Source: Alistipes sp. (GTDB lineage Bacteria; Bacteroidota; Bacteroidia; Bacteroidales; Rikenellaceae). From it: 64,000 nucleotides of DNA. Under the pieces are notes generated by a model. That model did not search any database, had not been told where the DNA came from, and worked only from the letters and a program-made list of their open reading frames with translations. The DNA lies in NCBI GenBank assembly GCA_029068505.1, contig JAIECN010000077.1:1-64000 (forward strand). Direction: 5' to 3'. Each line of letters opens with the position of its first letter. The stretch's first letter is position 1. Made by a program: the position numbers and the translations under genes. Below are positions 17,038 through 25,574 of this stretch, piece after piece.

Positions 17038-17793
17038 TCAATACCAATAATAGTTTTTATATTGGCCGTACGAAATCGACACGTGTTCATGGGCGCCGTA
17101 TTCGGCTTCGGCCTCGTAGGTTTTGTTGTTTGTCTGTGTCGTCAGCTTCAGTTTGCCTGCGTCGAAACTCCGCGGCCGGTCGGACAGATATTTCAAGGGT
17201 TCGACGATTTCGCAGCCGACCTCCCCGGCACCGTAACCGTCCCGATGTTCGGGGCATAATCCGCTGCCTTCGATCCGCAGTTCGCACCAGTAACGGGTCA
17301 TGCCGTTTTCCTGCGGCCGGTCGTAAAACGCCGCCGTGAACGACAGCCGCGCCTGGCCGGGTAATTCGAGGTCATAGAATGTATCGAGACCGCTTTTGCG
17401 GCAGGCGATCGTCGGCCAGACGTTTTCGGCATAGTCGCGGCCTGCATACGCATAGCGCCACGTCGCGCCCTCCTCGCCAAGCGTCCGGCCGCCGGTGCGG
17501 ACGACCAGTTCGCCGTTGCAGTCGATGATGCGCCATTCGTCGTTGCCCGAGTCGACGATGCGCGAGGAGTAGAAATAGCGGTCGTGCAGCATTTTGCGTT
17601 CCTCTCCGGAAACCGAATAGTATTCGTTGAACTGGATCAGGCGTGCTGCATCGGCCGCCGCATCTGCCAAACAGGCGTTCGCCGGCAGAAACATGAGATA
17701 CCCGTTGCGGGTCGGATCGAAATATTCAGCGTCTTCTATCTTGCAGCCCGTCAGTGCGACGAGGGTTGCCAATATCATCGATATCCGCTTCAT
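17038..17793 (-). CDS. Hypothetical lipoprotein
   Basis: A 251-residue protein with a lipoprotein signal (MKRISMILATLVALTGCKIE). The mature region shows no motif I recognise. It is rich in Tyr, Asp and Glu, with beta-strand-like segments (RLSFTAAFYDRPQENGMTRYWCELRIEG) and a C-terminal YGQYKNYYWY. Its ATG overlaps the stop of the upstream barrel gene by 4 bp, so the two are coupled and may form an outer-membrane pair. rdgB follows after 4 bp. Confidence 0.7.
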   Translation of the reverse strand: MKRISMILATLVALTGCKIEDAEYFDPTRNGYLMFLPANACLADAAADAARLIQFNEYYSVSGEERKMLHDRYFYSSRIVDSGNDEWRIIDCNGELVVRTGGRTLGEEGATWRYAYAGRDYAENVWPTIACRKSGLDTFYDLELPGQARLSFTAAFYDRPQENGMTRYWCELRIEGSGLCPEHRDGYGAGEVGCEIVEPLKYLSDRPRSFDAGKLKLTTQTNNKTYEAEAEYGAHEHVSISYGQYKNYYWY

Positions 17794-18431
17794 TTTGCGC
17801 TTCTGTTTTTGGATTTGAACTTATATCCCACGCCCATCATCAGCACGCCTTGCGAACCGACGCCTATTTCGGCGAATCCGAAGAACGAACGACCCACCGA
17901 GATGCCTATCGGCGTGAACTGCAAGGCGACCAGCACGTCGCGATACGGGCGGTCGTCATAGTAGCGGCGGCCGTGTTCGATCGTCGCGCCCAGGCCGAAC
18001 GACGAGTACATGCGCACCCAACTCTTGTTGAGCCATGTGAAACGTGCGACGGGCATGACGGAGATGTAATGGGTGCGGTCGCGTCTGACCGGCGACCAGC
18101 CGTCGCTGCTGTATAGGTCGCTGTATTCGCCGTAGTAGCTGACCGTCGCCCCCAGATCGAACCATTTCTTGAACCGATAGTCGTAGGAGAGCGACCATGC
18201 GCCGCTTGTGTAGACCGCTCCGCGATGGGGCCGGTCGAAAGAGAAGTCCGCGTCTGTGCAGGTCGCCCACCGGTCCAAATTGGTCAGCAGCGGATAGGCG
18301 CCTGCCGTGAGGCGCAGTTCGTGCTGCCGTACGAACGGCTCCTGCCTGCGGATGCCAGTCGTCTCTTGCTGCGCGAACGCTCCGGCCGGCAGAGCCGAGA
18401 GTAGCAGCAGCAATAATGGAAGTCTCTTCAT
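17790..18431 (-). CDS. Outer-membrane beta-barrel-like protein
   Basis: A 213-residue protein. The ATG at 18431 gives a clean signal peptide (MKRLPLLLLLLSALPAGAFAQQ); the 50 upstream residues in the track are not protein-like. The mature chain has repeated amphipathic strands with aromatic girdles (AWSLSYDYRFKKWFDLGATVSYYGEY, VLVALQFTPIGISVGRSFFGFAEIGVG) and ends in YKFKSKNRSAK. It is probably an outer-membrane barrel of unknown role, first gene of the run barrel-lipoprotein-rdgB. Confidence 0.7.
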   Translation of the reverse strand: MKRLPLLLLLLSALPAGAFAQQETTGIRRQEPFVRQHELRLTAGAYPLLTNLDRWATCTDADFSFDRPHRGAVYTSGAWSLSYDYRFKKWFDLGATVSYYGEYSDLYSSDGWSPVRRDRTHYISVMPVARFTWLNKSWVRMYSSFGLGATIEHGRRYYDDRPYRDVLVALQFTPIGISVGRSFFGFAEIGVGSQGVLMMGVGYKFKSKNRSAK

Positions 18432-18539
18432 AGAATGCTTTTGGTAGGTTCCCGCAATATAATACGCCCCGCACGAAATCGGCGGCTTATTTGTGCATTT
18501 TATCGTCGAAACCGCTCTGAACGGCATCGCAGCCGACCC

Positions 18540-18620
18540 GCTCCCGAGGCACCTTGCTCCGCAGCGAAAGACCCGTCGCACGGATGTTCGGGATCGCGGG
18601 GCATGCAGGTCGCAACCCGG
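18540..18620 (-). pseudogene. Decayed fragment resembling the neighbouring HAD gene
   Basis: The bases CCGCAGCGAAAGACCCGTCG at 18559-18578 recur exactly at 19258-19277 inside the HAD phosphatase gene. The similarity continues on the right (GGATC..GCGGG.CATG.AGGTC in both copies) and weakly on the left. The 18.5-kb copy lies in non-coding DNA with no open frame matching the protein. It looks like a leftover of a tandem duplicate, but the match is short. Confidence 0.4.
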
Positions 18621-18636
18621 CTCTTTGGGCAGCCGG

Positions 18637-19482
18637 TCACAAGATGGCTTCGCGCCGTTCCAGCCGGTCGTCGAGGTCGATCTTGTCGATGATCATCTTT
18701 ACCAGGGCGTCCATTGCCGAGCCGTCCGTGTAGTCGGCCGGGCAGACATGGTTCACGCGGTTGTCTTGAATCAGGGAGGCCATTTCTTTGTGCGCCCCTT
18801 TCTGCGCCGGATTGTAGACCGCGATCGAGTGGCCGCCGTAGTTCTTCACCAGACGCATGCACGGGATGTCGGTCGTGCCGTCGCCCACGTAGATCATGCG
18901 GCTGAACGGCACCGGGCGTTCGTGTTCGGGGATGTAGCGGTTGACCTGCGTGGAGTCCGACACCGACTCCACGCCCTTGTTGATCTTGAAGATGAACTGC
19001 GTCTTGTTGGTGTAGTTTACCACCACGGCCGGCCAGTAGGCGATGCCGTCCACATCGTAGAGGAACGAGCAGGCATAGATCTTGCGGAATTCATGGGCGA
19101 TCTCCGTCCCTTCGATGATCTCCTTGAGTCCCGACGAGTTGATGTAGTGGAGGATGCGGATGCCCCGTTCGGCGCCGTAGCGGTTGATGCGTCCGAACCA
19201 CTCTTTCACGCCGCGGAACAGCGTCACATGGCGGCCCGATTCCTGGAATGCTTCGCGCCGCAGCGAAAGACCCGTCGAGCGGGCGCTCTGGATCATGCGG
19301 GCCATGTAGGTCAGCACCATGTCGGCGTCTTGTTCTTCGGCCAGGGAGTTGGCTTCCGTCCAGAATTCCTTGTTGCTCTTGCCCACGGCCGGGATGAAGT
19401 CGTATTCCTGCATGTTGCCGGGGGCCAGCGTGCCGTCGAAATCGTAGATCAGGGCTATGGTAAAGCGGTAGTCGTCGTTCAT
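18637..19482 (-). CDS. HAD-superfamily phosphatase
   Basis: A 281-residue cytoplasmic protein. I start at MNDDYRFTIALIYDFDGTLA (19482); MPPIMNDD at 19494 is also possible, while the longer track start overlaps the nitroreductase gene. HAD motif I is DFDGTLAPG with the nucleophile Asp, and motif III/IV is VGDGTTDIPCM near residue 210. The cap domain between them is long (about 190 residues), with KEFWTEANSLAEEQDADMVLTYM and DVDGIAYWPAVVV. This resembles phosphoserine-phosphatase-like or haloacid dehalogenase-like hydrolases of Bacteroidetes. Substrate unknown. Confidence 0.85.
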   Translation of the reverse strand: MNDDYRFTIALIYDFDGTLAPGNMQEYDFIPAVGKSNKEFWTEANSLAEEQDADMVLTYMARMIQSARSTGLSLRREAFQESGRHVTLFRGVKEWFGRINRYGAERGIRILHYINSSGLKEIIEGTEIAHEFRKIYACSFLYDVDGIAYWPAVVVNYTNKTQFIFKINKGVESVSDSTQVNRYIPEHERPVPFSRMIYVGDGTTDIPCMRLVKNYGGHSIAVYNPAQKGAHKEMASLIQDNRVNHVCPADYTDGSAMDALVKMIIDKIDLDDRLERREAIL

Positions 19483-19526
19483 GATCGGTGGCATTTTTTC
19501 GAAAGTCAAATATACTCTTTTTTCAT

Positions 19527-19534
19527 TATCTTTG
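19527..19534 (+). promoter_or_regulatory. -7 box of the nitroreductase gene
   Basis: TATCTTTG, an exact consensus match, 27 bp before the ATG at 19562. Confidence 0.6.
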
Positions 19535-19561
19535 CAAAAAGCATAGAAAAACCGTTTCCCC

Positions 19562-20095
19562 ATGGAATTCAAGCAAATCGTAGAGAAGCGCCGCTCGGTG
19601 CGCAAGTTCGACGGGCGGCCCGTACCGCGTGAAGTCGTCGACCGCCTGCTGGCCGCGGCTCTCTCGGCCCCTTCGTCGCGCAACAGCCGTTCGTCGCACT
19701 TTCTGGTCGTCGACAATCGCGATGCCATTCTCCGCATGGCAGGCATGCGCGACTACGGCGCCGCGTTCATGAAGGATGCGCCTTTGGCCGTCGTCATCTT
19801 CGGCGATGCTTCCAAGACCGACCTTTGGCGCGAGAACTGCGCCATCGCCGCCACGCTGCTTCAGCTGTCCTGCGTCGACGAGGGCCTGGCATCGTGCTGG
19901 GTGCATGTCGACGGACGCCCCCGGTTCAAAGATGCGCCCGACGGCGAGTCCGCCGCCGACCATCTGCGTGCGTTTCTGCCCTTTCCCGAGGGCTGCCGGC
20001 CGTTTTGCGTCGTTGCGATCGGTTATTCCGATTTCCAGCCCGCCCCCCTGCCGGCCTCCGATGACCGGGCAAGAGTCGAATATTATAAAGAATAA
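19562..20095 (+). CDS. Nitroreductase-family FMN oxidoreductase
   Basis: A 177-residue cytoplasmic flavoprotein. The N-terminus FKQIVEKRRSVRKFDGRPVP carries the RRSxRxF FMN-phosphate site. LSAPSSRNSRSSHFLVV is the next conserved FMN contact, followed by ENCAIAATLLQLSCVDEGLASCWVHV (family helix plus substrate loop) and VAIGY near the C-terminus. Such enzymes reduce nitro groups, quinones or flavins with NAD(P)H. The physiological substrate is unknown. Single gene with its own promoter and a terminator about 20 bp downstream. Confidence 0.93.
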   Translation: MEFKQIVEKRRSVRKFDGRPVPREVVDRLLAAALSAPSSRNSRSSHFLVVDNRDAILRMAGMRDYGAAFMKDAPLAVVIFGDASKTDLWRENCAIAATLLQLSCVDEGLASCWVHVDGRPRFKDAPDGESAADHLRAFLPFPEGCRPFCVVAIGYSDFQPAPLPASDDRARVEYYKE

Positions 20096-20116
20096 ATCCC
20101 GCGGGGCGGGCTTCAT

Positions 20117-20139
20117 CGCTCTCCGGAGCGTATTTTTTC
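20117..20139 (+). terminator. Terminator after the nitroreductase gene
   Basis: Hairpin CGCTC/GAGCG with a short loop (20117-20130), followed by TATTTTTT. Confidence 0.6.
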
Positions 20140-20231
20140 CGGTGCGCATTTTTTCCGTGCCGTACGGTTCGGGACGGGAGTCGTCCGCAAGTTTTCCGAG
20201 CCGTTCCCGTTCGTCCGGCTCCGAAACTTTT

Positions 20232-22583
20232 TTAGTAGAACGTCCCTTTCGGGGCGAAGATCGCATAGCCGAAGTTGAACGTCAGATAGGTGTTCTTCCA
20301 GCCGTGCAGATCATACTTCGTCGCCGCCAGACTCACCGGCCCCAGCGGCGTGTGGTAGACCAGCGACGCTTCGGCGATGTAGTGCCACCGTTCGTCGGGA
20401 TGCTTCCCCGGCCAGAGCGGAGCATGGCGTTCGCGGAACATCGCATAGAATCCCGTGCGGAAGAAGAAGTTGGGCAGCAGGTCGAACGTCGGCATCACGC
20501 CGCCCGCCGCGAAACGCCTGGCCCGGAAGTCGGGCATGTGGATCATCCGCGCATGCTGCACCGGCGCATAGGCCGGCATCGCCATGCAGGTCGCCGCCTG
20601 CGTCGTGAAGTCGGGCAGTCCCGTGATCACGGCATCGACGTTGAGTCCCAGCGAGAACCACCGGCAGGCCGGCATGTCGAAATAGATGTCCCACGAGAAG
20701 CGGCCGCCGAACCATCGGCGCGGGGTCTTGCTCGCGAATCCCGCACCCGACGGCGCGAACTTGTCGCGTCCGTAGATGTAGATCGCCGAGAGTTTCAGTT
20801 CGGTGCCTTTTCGCGGGTAGAGCGGTTTGTCCAGCGTGTTGCGCACCGCTTCGGTCTTGATCCCGACGTAGGTGAAACGCGTGTGGTCGGTATCGTCGGC
20901 CGTCGGCGAGGAGGAGTCGTAGCGGTAGTTGATGTGCCCGCCGTTGGTTTGCAGCGTCAGGATGCTGCGGCGCGTCAGGGGCATGCCCGCGCCCAGCGAA
21001 AAGAAGAGTTCGCTCTCCTTGACCGGACAGATGTTGTCGATTTCCGTCAGGCGGCCGAACGAGCCGTGCCGGAAGTTGCTCACCGAGAAGTTGAACGCAT
21101 AGTTCAGAAAGATCGGCCGCCGCACATGGAAGTCCGTCCGTCCGCCGATCGTGCCCCACGTGTAGAGCGGCCCCAGGTAGAGATCCAGGTTGAGTTGCTG
21201 CGCCGCGCGGCCCACGGCCGTATATTCCATTCCCAGATAGGCTTGGTTGAAAGCCGTCGAGGAGACGTTGCCCCCGACCGTCAGCTTGAAGTTGGGTTTG
21301 GTGCCGAAGCGGGCTTCGAACGAGTAGCGCCCGCGCAGCGAGTCGTAGCGCACTGCCGGAAAGTCCATCGTGAAGTCGCCGTCGACCAGCACGCCGTAGA
21401 GGTTGTCGCGCAGTTCGGCGAATTCCATCGGGCGTTGCTGGCCCCGGGCAGCCCGGTCTACATGCACGAAGTCGCGGATGTAGGCCAGCTGGGCGTCGGT
21501 CAGCCCCTCCAGACGGTAGTCGTCGAAGACCAGCGGCGGGCATCGCTTGCGGAACGCTTCGCGCCGCGCCGCATATTCTTCGGGCGTGCGGCGTTCGGCG
21601 ATCCGTTCGACGATCTGCGGCATGATCGCTTTCGCGTCGGCATAGCCCATGTCCATGATGGCTTCCGCCTGGTCGAAATCGAGCATGCCCGCCTCCACGC
21701 CGCGGCGGATCGTCGCGCTCCGCCCTTCGGGCAGCGTGTAGTCGGTATCCTGCATGGCCAGCATGAAGGCCTGATCCATCAGGTTGCTGTTTTCGCTGGG
21801 CGGCGTGTTGCCGCTCGTGCAGATCGAGCCGACGATGAATGCGGGACGGAATTCTTCGTCGAGCGGCCGCCAGGGGAAGTTGTCGTAGATGCCGCCGTCG
21901 TAGAGCAGCATCGAGTCTCTTCGCATCGGTTTGAACACCAGGGGTATCGACATCGACGAGCGCACCGCTTCGCCCAGGTCGCCGCTGCGCAGCACGGCCG
22001 GCCCGCGGCGGTTCATGTCGCTGGCCACGCACAGGAAAGGCACCATCAGCCGGTCGAAGTCGCCCCGGGCCGCCGCCGTCGCCGGAGCGAACAATTCGGC
22101 GAAAGCCATGTCGATCTGCGTCGAGGGGATCAGGCTGGTCGGCACGCGGAACTTGCGTTTGGGGTCGCTCAGGTCGAAGCGGAAGCTCACCATCCCGGGG
22201 GTGCTGCGCATCTGGCGGTAGTAGGACATGTAGCGCGTGGGGTCGATGCGTCCCGACACCCACTCCTTGACCACGCCCGAGGAGACGATCGCCCGCATCT
22301 CGGCCGGCGAATAGCCCGCCGCATACATCGCCGCCACGATCGATCCCATCGACGTGCCCGCCACGCAGTCGATCGGCACCCCTTCTTCTTCCAGCGCCTC
22401 CAGTACGCCGATGTGGTAGAGGCCTTTGGCTCCGCCGCCGCTCATCACCACGCCTACGCCCCGCCGCCCGGGGCCGGCGGTGGAAGCGGACGCAGAGCGG
22501 GGTCGAGCGGATGTCGGTACCGTCGTCATAGACAGCACCAGCAAAAGAATCGGCAGCAGGTATCCGGGATATTGGTGTCGCAT
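20232..22583 (-). CDS. Patatin-like phospholipase fused to a BamA/Omp85-type barrel (PlpD-like)
   Basis: A 783-residue protein with a signal peptide (HQYPGYLLPILLLVLSMTTVPTSA). The patatin domain comes first: the oxyanion motif SGGGAKGLYHIGVL near residue 50, nucleophile GTSMGS near residue 80 and the catalytic Asp in LYDGGIYDNFP near residue 230. A POTRA-like linker (RLEGLTDAQLAYIRDFV) and a beta-barrel follow from about residue 430 to the C-terminal Tyr (NFGYAIFAPKGTFY). The order patatin-POTRA-barrel is that of type Vd autotransporters such as PlpD, so it is probably an outer-membrane phospholipase exposed or released at the surface. Single gene, divergent from pheS. Confidence 0.92.
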   Translation of the reverse strand: MRHQYPGYLLPILLLVLSMTTVPTSARPRSASASTAGPGRRGVGVVMSGGGAKGLYHIGVLEALEEEGVPIDCVAGTSMGSIVAAMYAAGYSPAEMRAIVSSGVVKEWVSGRIDPTRYMSYYRQMRSTPGMVSFRFDLSDPKRKFRVPTSLIPSTQIDMAFAELFAPATAAARGDFDRLMVPFLCVASDMNRRGPAVLRSGDLGEAVRSSMSIPLVFKPMRRDSMLLYDGGIYDNFPWRPLDEEFRPAFIVGSICTSGNTPPSENSNLMDQAFMLAMQDTDYTLPEGRSATIRRGVEAGMLDFDQAEAIMDMGYADAKAIMPQIVERIAERRTPEEYAARREAFRKRCPPLVFDDYRLEGLTDAQLAYIRDFVHVDRAARGQQRPMEFAELRDNLYGVLVDGDFTMDFPAVRYDSLRGRYSFEARFGTKPNFKLTVGGNVSSTAFNQAYLGMEYTAVGRAAQQLNLDLYLGPLYTWGTIGGRTDFHVRRPIFLNYAFNFSVSNFRHGSFGRLTEIDNICPVKESELFFSLGAGMPLTRRSILTLQTNGGHINYRYDSSSPTADDTDHTRFTYVGIKTEAVRNTLDKPLYPRKGTELKLSAIYIYGRDKFAPSGAGFASKTPRRWFGGRFSWDIYFDMPACRWFSLGLNVDAVITGLPDFTTQAATCMAMPAYAPVQHARMIHMPDFRARRFAAGGVMPTFDLLPNFFFRTGFYAMFRERHAPLWPGKHPDERWHYIAEASLVYHTPLGPVSLAATKYDLHGWKNTYLTFNFGYAIFAPKGTFY

Positions 22584-22674
22584 GGCGTTTCGGAAGTTGG
22601 GCGCCGGGAAATCCTTTCCCCGACGGAATTTGTAAAATTGCGATTCGTGAATCCTTGGTATTGTGAATTTTTTC

Positions 22675-22711
22675 TAACTTTGCACATTAAAGGCGCCCGC
22701 CTGCGCGGGCG
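22675..22711 (+). promoter_or_regulatory. pheS promoter and leader hairpin
   Basis: TAACTTTG at 22675-22682 is a consensus -7 box. Within the next 30 bases, near the predicted transcript start, is a GC hairpin GCCCGC-CTGC-GCGGGC (22695-22710). The ATG follows at 22753. The hairpin may affect leader stability; no attenuator peptide is visible. Confidence 0.6.
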
Positions 22712-22752
22712 GGTTCCGTCAAAAGTAGAGAAAAAGGATTAACATTCAAAAT

Positions 22753-23778
22753 ATGACCGACAAAATCAACGAACTTCTGCGACGGGTCGAAGAGTTCAAG
22801 CCCAAGGCCGCATCCGAAATCGAGGAGTTCCGCATCCGTATTCTGGGCAAGAAAGGCGAACTGACGGCTCTGATGGAGGAATTCAAGACGGTGGCGCCGG
22901 AACTCAAGCGCGAATTGGGCCAGCAGCTCAACAAGCTCAAAAACGAGGCCACGGCGCGCATCAACGCCCTGCGCGAGGAGTTGCAGAACGCCTCGTCGTC
23001 CGACACGTCGTCCGACGACGACCTCACGCGTCCCGGTTCGGCCGGGGAGCTGGGGTCGCGGCACCCCATCGCACTGGTCAAGAACCGCATCGTCGAGGTC
23101 TTCGGGCGCTTGGGTTACACCGTGGCCGAGGGTCCCGAGATCGAGGACGACTGGCATGTCTTCTCGGCCTTGAACTTCCCGCCCGAGCATCCCGCGCGCG
23201 ACATGCAGGATACGTTCTTCGTCGAGAAAGACCCCGACATCCTCCTGCGCACCCACACCTCGTCGATCCAGGTGCGCACCATGGAACGGCAGAAGCCGCC
23301 CATCCGCGTGATCTGCCCCGGCCGCGTCTTCCGCAACGAGGCCATCTCCTACCGCGCGCACTGCATCTTCCACCAGATCGAGGGCCTCTACATCGACGAG
23401 GGCGTCTCGTTCGCCGACATGAAGCAGTCGCTGCTCTACTTCGCCAAGGAGATCTTCGGCGAGCAGACCGCCATCCGCATGCGCCCCTCCTACTTCCCCT
23501 TCACCGAGCCGTCGGCCGAGGTCGACGTCTCCTGCAACCTTTGCGGCGGCAAGGGCTGCCCGGTCTGCAAGGGCACCGGATGGCTCGAAATCATGGGTTG
23601 CGGCATGGTCGATCCCAATGTCTTGAAAGCGAATGATATCGATCCCGAAAAATATTCCGGCTTCGCGTTCGGCATGGGTATTGAGCGTATCGCCATGCTC
23701 CTCTACGGGGTCAAGGACCTGCGGCTCTACTTCGAAAACGACGTGCGGTTCCTCCACCAGTTCGACCAGGCTTTGTAA
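22753..23778 (+). CDS. pheS: Phenylalanyl-tRNA synthetase alpha subunit
   Basis: A 341-residue subunit of the alpha2-beta2 enzyme that charges tRNA-Phe. An N-terminal coiled coil (about residues 1-85) precedes the class II catalytic core: LLRTHTSSIQVRTM, the motif 2 region ICPGRVFRNEAISYRAHCIFHQIEGLYID, and motif 3 FAFGMGIERIAMLLYGVKDLR. The stretch CNLCGGKGCPVCKGTGW near residue 265 has four cysteines and is common in this family. pheT is not adjacent. It opens a plus-strand series, with a TPR gene 23 bp downstream. Confidence 0.98.
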   Translation: MTDKINELLRRVEEFKPKAASEIEEFRIRILGKKGELTALMEEFKTVAPELKRELGQQLNKLKNEATARINALREELQNASSSDTSSDDDLTRPGSAGELGSRHPIALVKNRIVEVFGRLGYTVAEGPEIEDDWHVFSALNFPPEHPARDMQDTFFVEKDPDILLRTHTSSIQVRTMERQKPPIRVICPGRVFRNEAISYRAHCIFHQIEGLYIDEGVSFADMKQSLLYFAKEIFGEQTAIRMRPSYFPFTEPSAEVDVSCNLCGGKGCPVCKGTGWLEIMGCGMVDPNVLKANDIDPEKYSGFAFGMGIERIAMLLYGVKDLRLYFENDVRFLHQFDQAL

Positions 23779-23801
23779 GGGCCGGTTCACACGACAGGAT
23801 C

Positions 23802-25574
23802 ATGAAACGTGCGGCAGCCATATCGTTTTTGTGCGTCGCTCTCTTTTCTTCGGCTTTCGTCGTCGGGAGGGGGACGCCGCCCGTGCCTGCATGGGCCGAT
23901 TCGCTGCCGGGCGTCTATTTCTATACCGAGGGGATCAAGGCCAGCGCCATCGCCCGCGATTCCGTGCGGGCGCGCGAGTGCTTCGCCCGGGCCGTCGCGG
24001 CCGATTCTTCGTTCGCCCCCGCCTACTACGAGCTGGCTCTCTCCGAACTCGGAAGCCGGCCCGACCGGGCGGCCGGACATGCGCGCCGCGCCCACGAGCT
24101 GGACACCGCCAACCTATGGTTCCGGTCGCTCTACGGGCAGTCGTTGCTCTACGCCGGTCAGTACGAGCGGGCGCTCGACGTCTTCCGTGGATTGCAGCGC
24201 CGCGATCCGGCCAATCCCGACAACTATCGCGTCCTGGCCTTGCTTTACGAGATGGGCGGGCAGCCTTTCTCGGCCATCGCCATGCTCGATTCCGCCGAGC
24301 GGCGCTTCGGGCGCATCCCCATGCTGGGGGCCATGAAGCGGCGGTTGCTCGTCGCCACGCGCCAGACCGACAAGGCGATCGCCGAAGCGCGCGCCGTGGT
24401 CGAGGCTGTGCCCTACGACGCCGAGCACCGGGTCGCCCTGGCCGGACTCTACGCCCTCGCGGGCAAGGATTCGCTGGCACTGGCCCAGTACAAGCAGGCG
24501 CTGGAGATCGACTCCACAGCATTGCCTACGCTCGTCGCTTTGGCCGATTTCTACAACGACCGGCGCGACTTCCGCAACATGTTGGCCGTAACCAAACGCA
24601 TGTTCGCGCTCGACGCCATGCCTTTGGAGCGCAAGATTGCACGGTTCGGGCAGTTCACCTCCGACATGCGTTTCTACCGCGAATATTATTTCCAGCTCAA
24701 CGACCTGGCTTCGATGCTGGCCATCCGTTATCCTCGCGACAAACGCGTCGTGGAATTGTACGCCGGCCACCTGATCGCGTCGGGCGAGTTGGAGCGCGCA
24801 TTGGAACTCTACAAGCTCCATACGGAGGATACGCCGCCCGACGAGGATTATTTCCGGTCGGTGATCGACATCGAAACCTACCTCCAGCGGCCCGATTCGG
24901 TCGACCGTTACGTTGACATGGGTCTGGCCCTCTTTCCCGAGCGCCCCGCTTTCCACATCGCCAAGGGCAACGTGTTGAGTTATTCCAAAGAGTACCTTCC
25001 CGCCATCAAGGCCTACAAGGAGTCGTTGCGCCATGCCGACAGCGATTCGCTGCGCGGCGTCATCTGGGGGCTGATCGGCGACGCCTGGCACCAGGAGGCC
25101 GAAAGCCTCGCGCCCGACGAGGAACCGGGGGCTTCCGGCGACACGCCGGCCCGGCGGCGGGCGCTCAAGACTTGCTATGCGGCTTACGACCGTAGTTTGA
25201 AGTATGCTCCCGATAGTCCGTTGGTGTTGAATAATTACGCCTACTTCCTCGCCGTCGAGGGGCGCGAGCTGGAAAAGGCCCTCGCCATGTCCAGCCGTGC
25301 CGTGGCGCTCGCCGACAACAACCCCACCTACCTCGACACCTACGCCTGGGTGCTTTTCCGGCTCGGCCGAGCCGAGGAGGCCCGGCGCATCATGCAGCAG
25401 GCCATCGCGCTCGACAGCCGCAACAGCTCCGAGCTGCTGGTGCACTACGGCGACATCCTCGACGCCTTGGGCGAGCGTTTCGTCGCCGAGACTTATTGGC
25501 GCAAGGCGCTCGAAAAAGGCTACCGGGCCGAAGCGATCCTCCGGCGCATGGAGTCCGGCAAAACCAAGCAATGA
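23802..25574 (+). CDS. TPR-repeat protein, probably periplasmic
   Basis: A 590-residue protein with an N-terminal signal (MKRAAAISFLCVALFSSAFVVG) and tetratricopeptide repeats throughout, for example ARECFARAVAADSSFAPAYYELA, QYERALDVFRGLQRRDPANPDNYRVLALLY and ELEKALAMSSRAVALADNNPTYLDTYAWVLFRLG. TPR scaffolds mediate protein-protein contacts. Its stop overlaps the start of an EnvC-like gene (ATGA), so a joint role in envelope or division-site assembly is plausible but not shown. Confidence 0.9.
   Translation: MKRAAAISFLCVALFSSAFVVGRGTPPVPAWADSLPGVYFYTEGIKASAIARDSVRARECFARAVAADSSFAPAYYELALSELGSRPDRAAGHARRAHELDTANLWFRSLYGQSLLYAGQYERALDVFRGLQRRDPANPDNYRVLALLYEMGGQPFSAIAMLDSAERRFGRIPMLGAMKRRLLVATRQTDKAIAEARAVVEAVPYDAEHRVALAGLYALAGKDSLALAQYKQALEIDSTALPTLVALADFYNDRRDFRNMLAVTKRMFALDAMPLERKIARFGQFTSDMRFYREYYFQLNDLASMLAIRYPRDKRVVELYAGHLIASGELERALELYKLHTEDTPPDEDYFRSVIDIETYLQRPDSVDRYVDMGLALFPERPAFHIAKGNVLSYSKEYLPAIKAYKESLRHADSDSLRGVIWGLIGDAWHQEAESLAPDEEPGASGDTPARRRALKTCYAAYDRSLKYAPDSPLVLNNYAYFLAVEGRELEKALAMSSRAVALADNNPTYLDTYAWVLFRLGRAEEARRIMQQAIALDSRNSSELLVHYGDILDALGERFVAETYWRKALEKGYRAEAILRRMESGKTKQ

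Noticed and set aside
19776-22742. 988-codon plus-strand ORF opposite the patatin gene
   Set aside because: The opposite strand encodes a full patatin-barrel protein with catalytic motifs; the plus frame has none.
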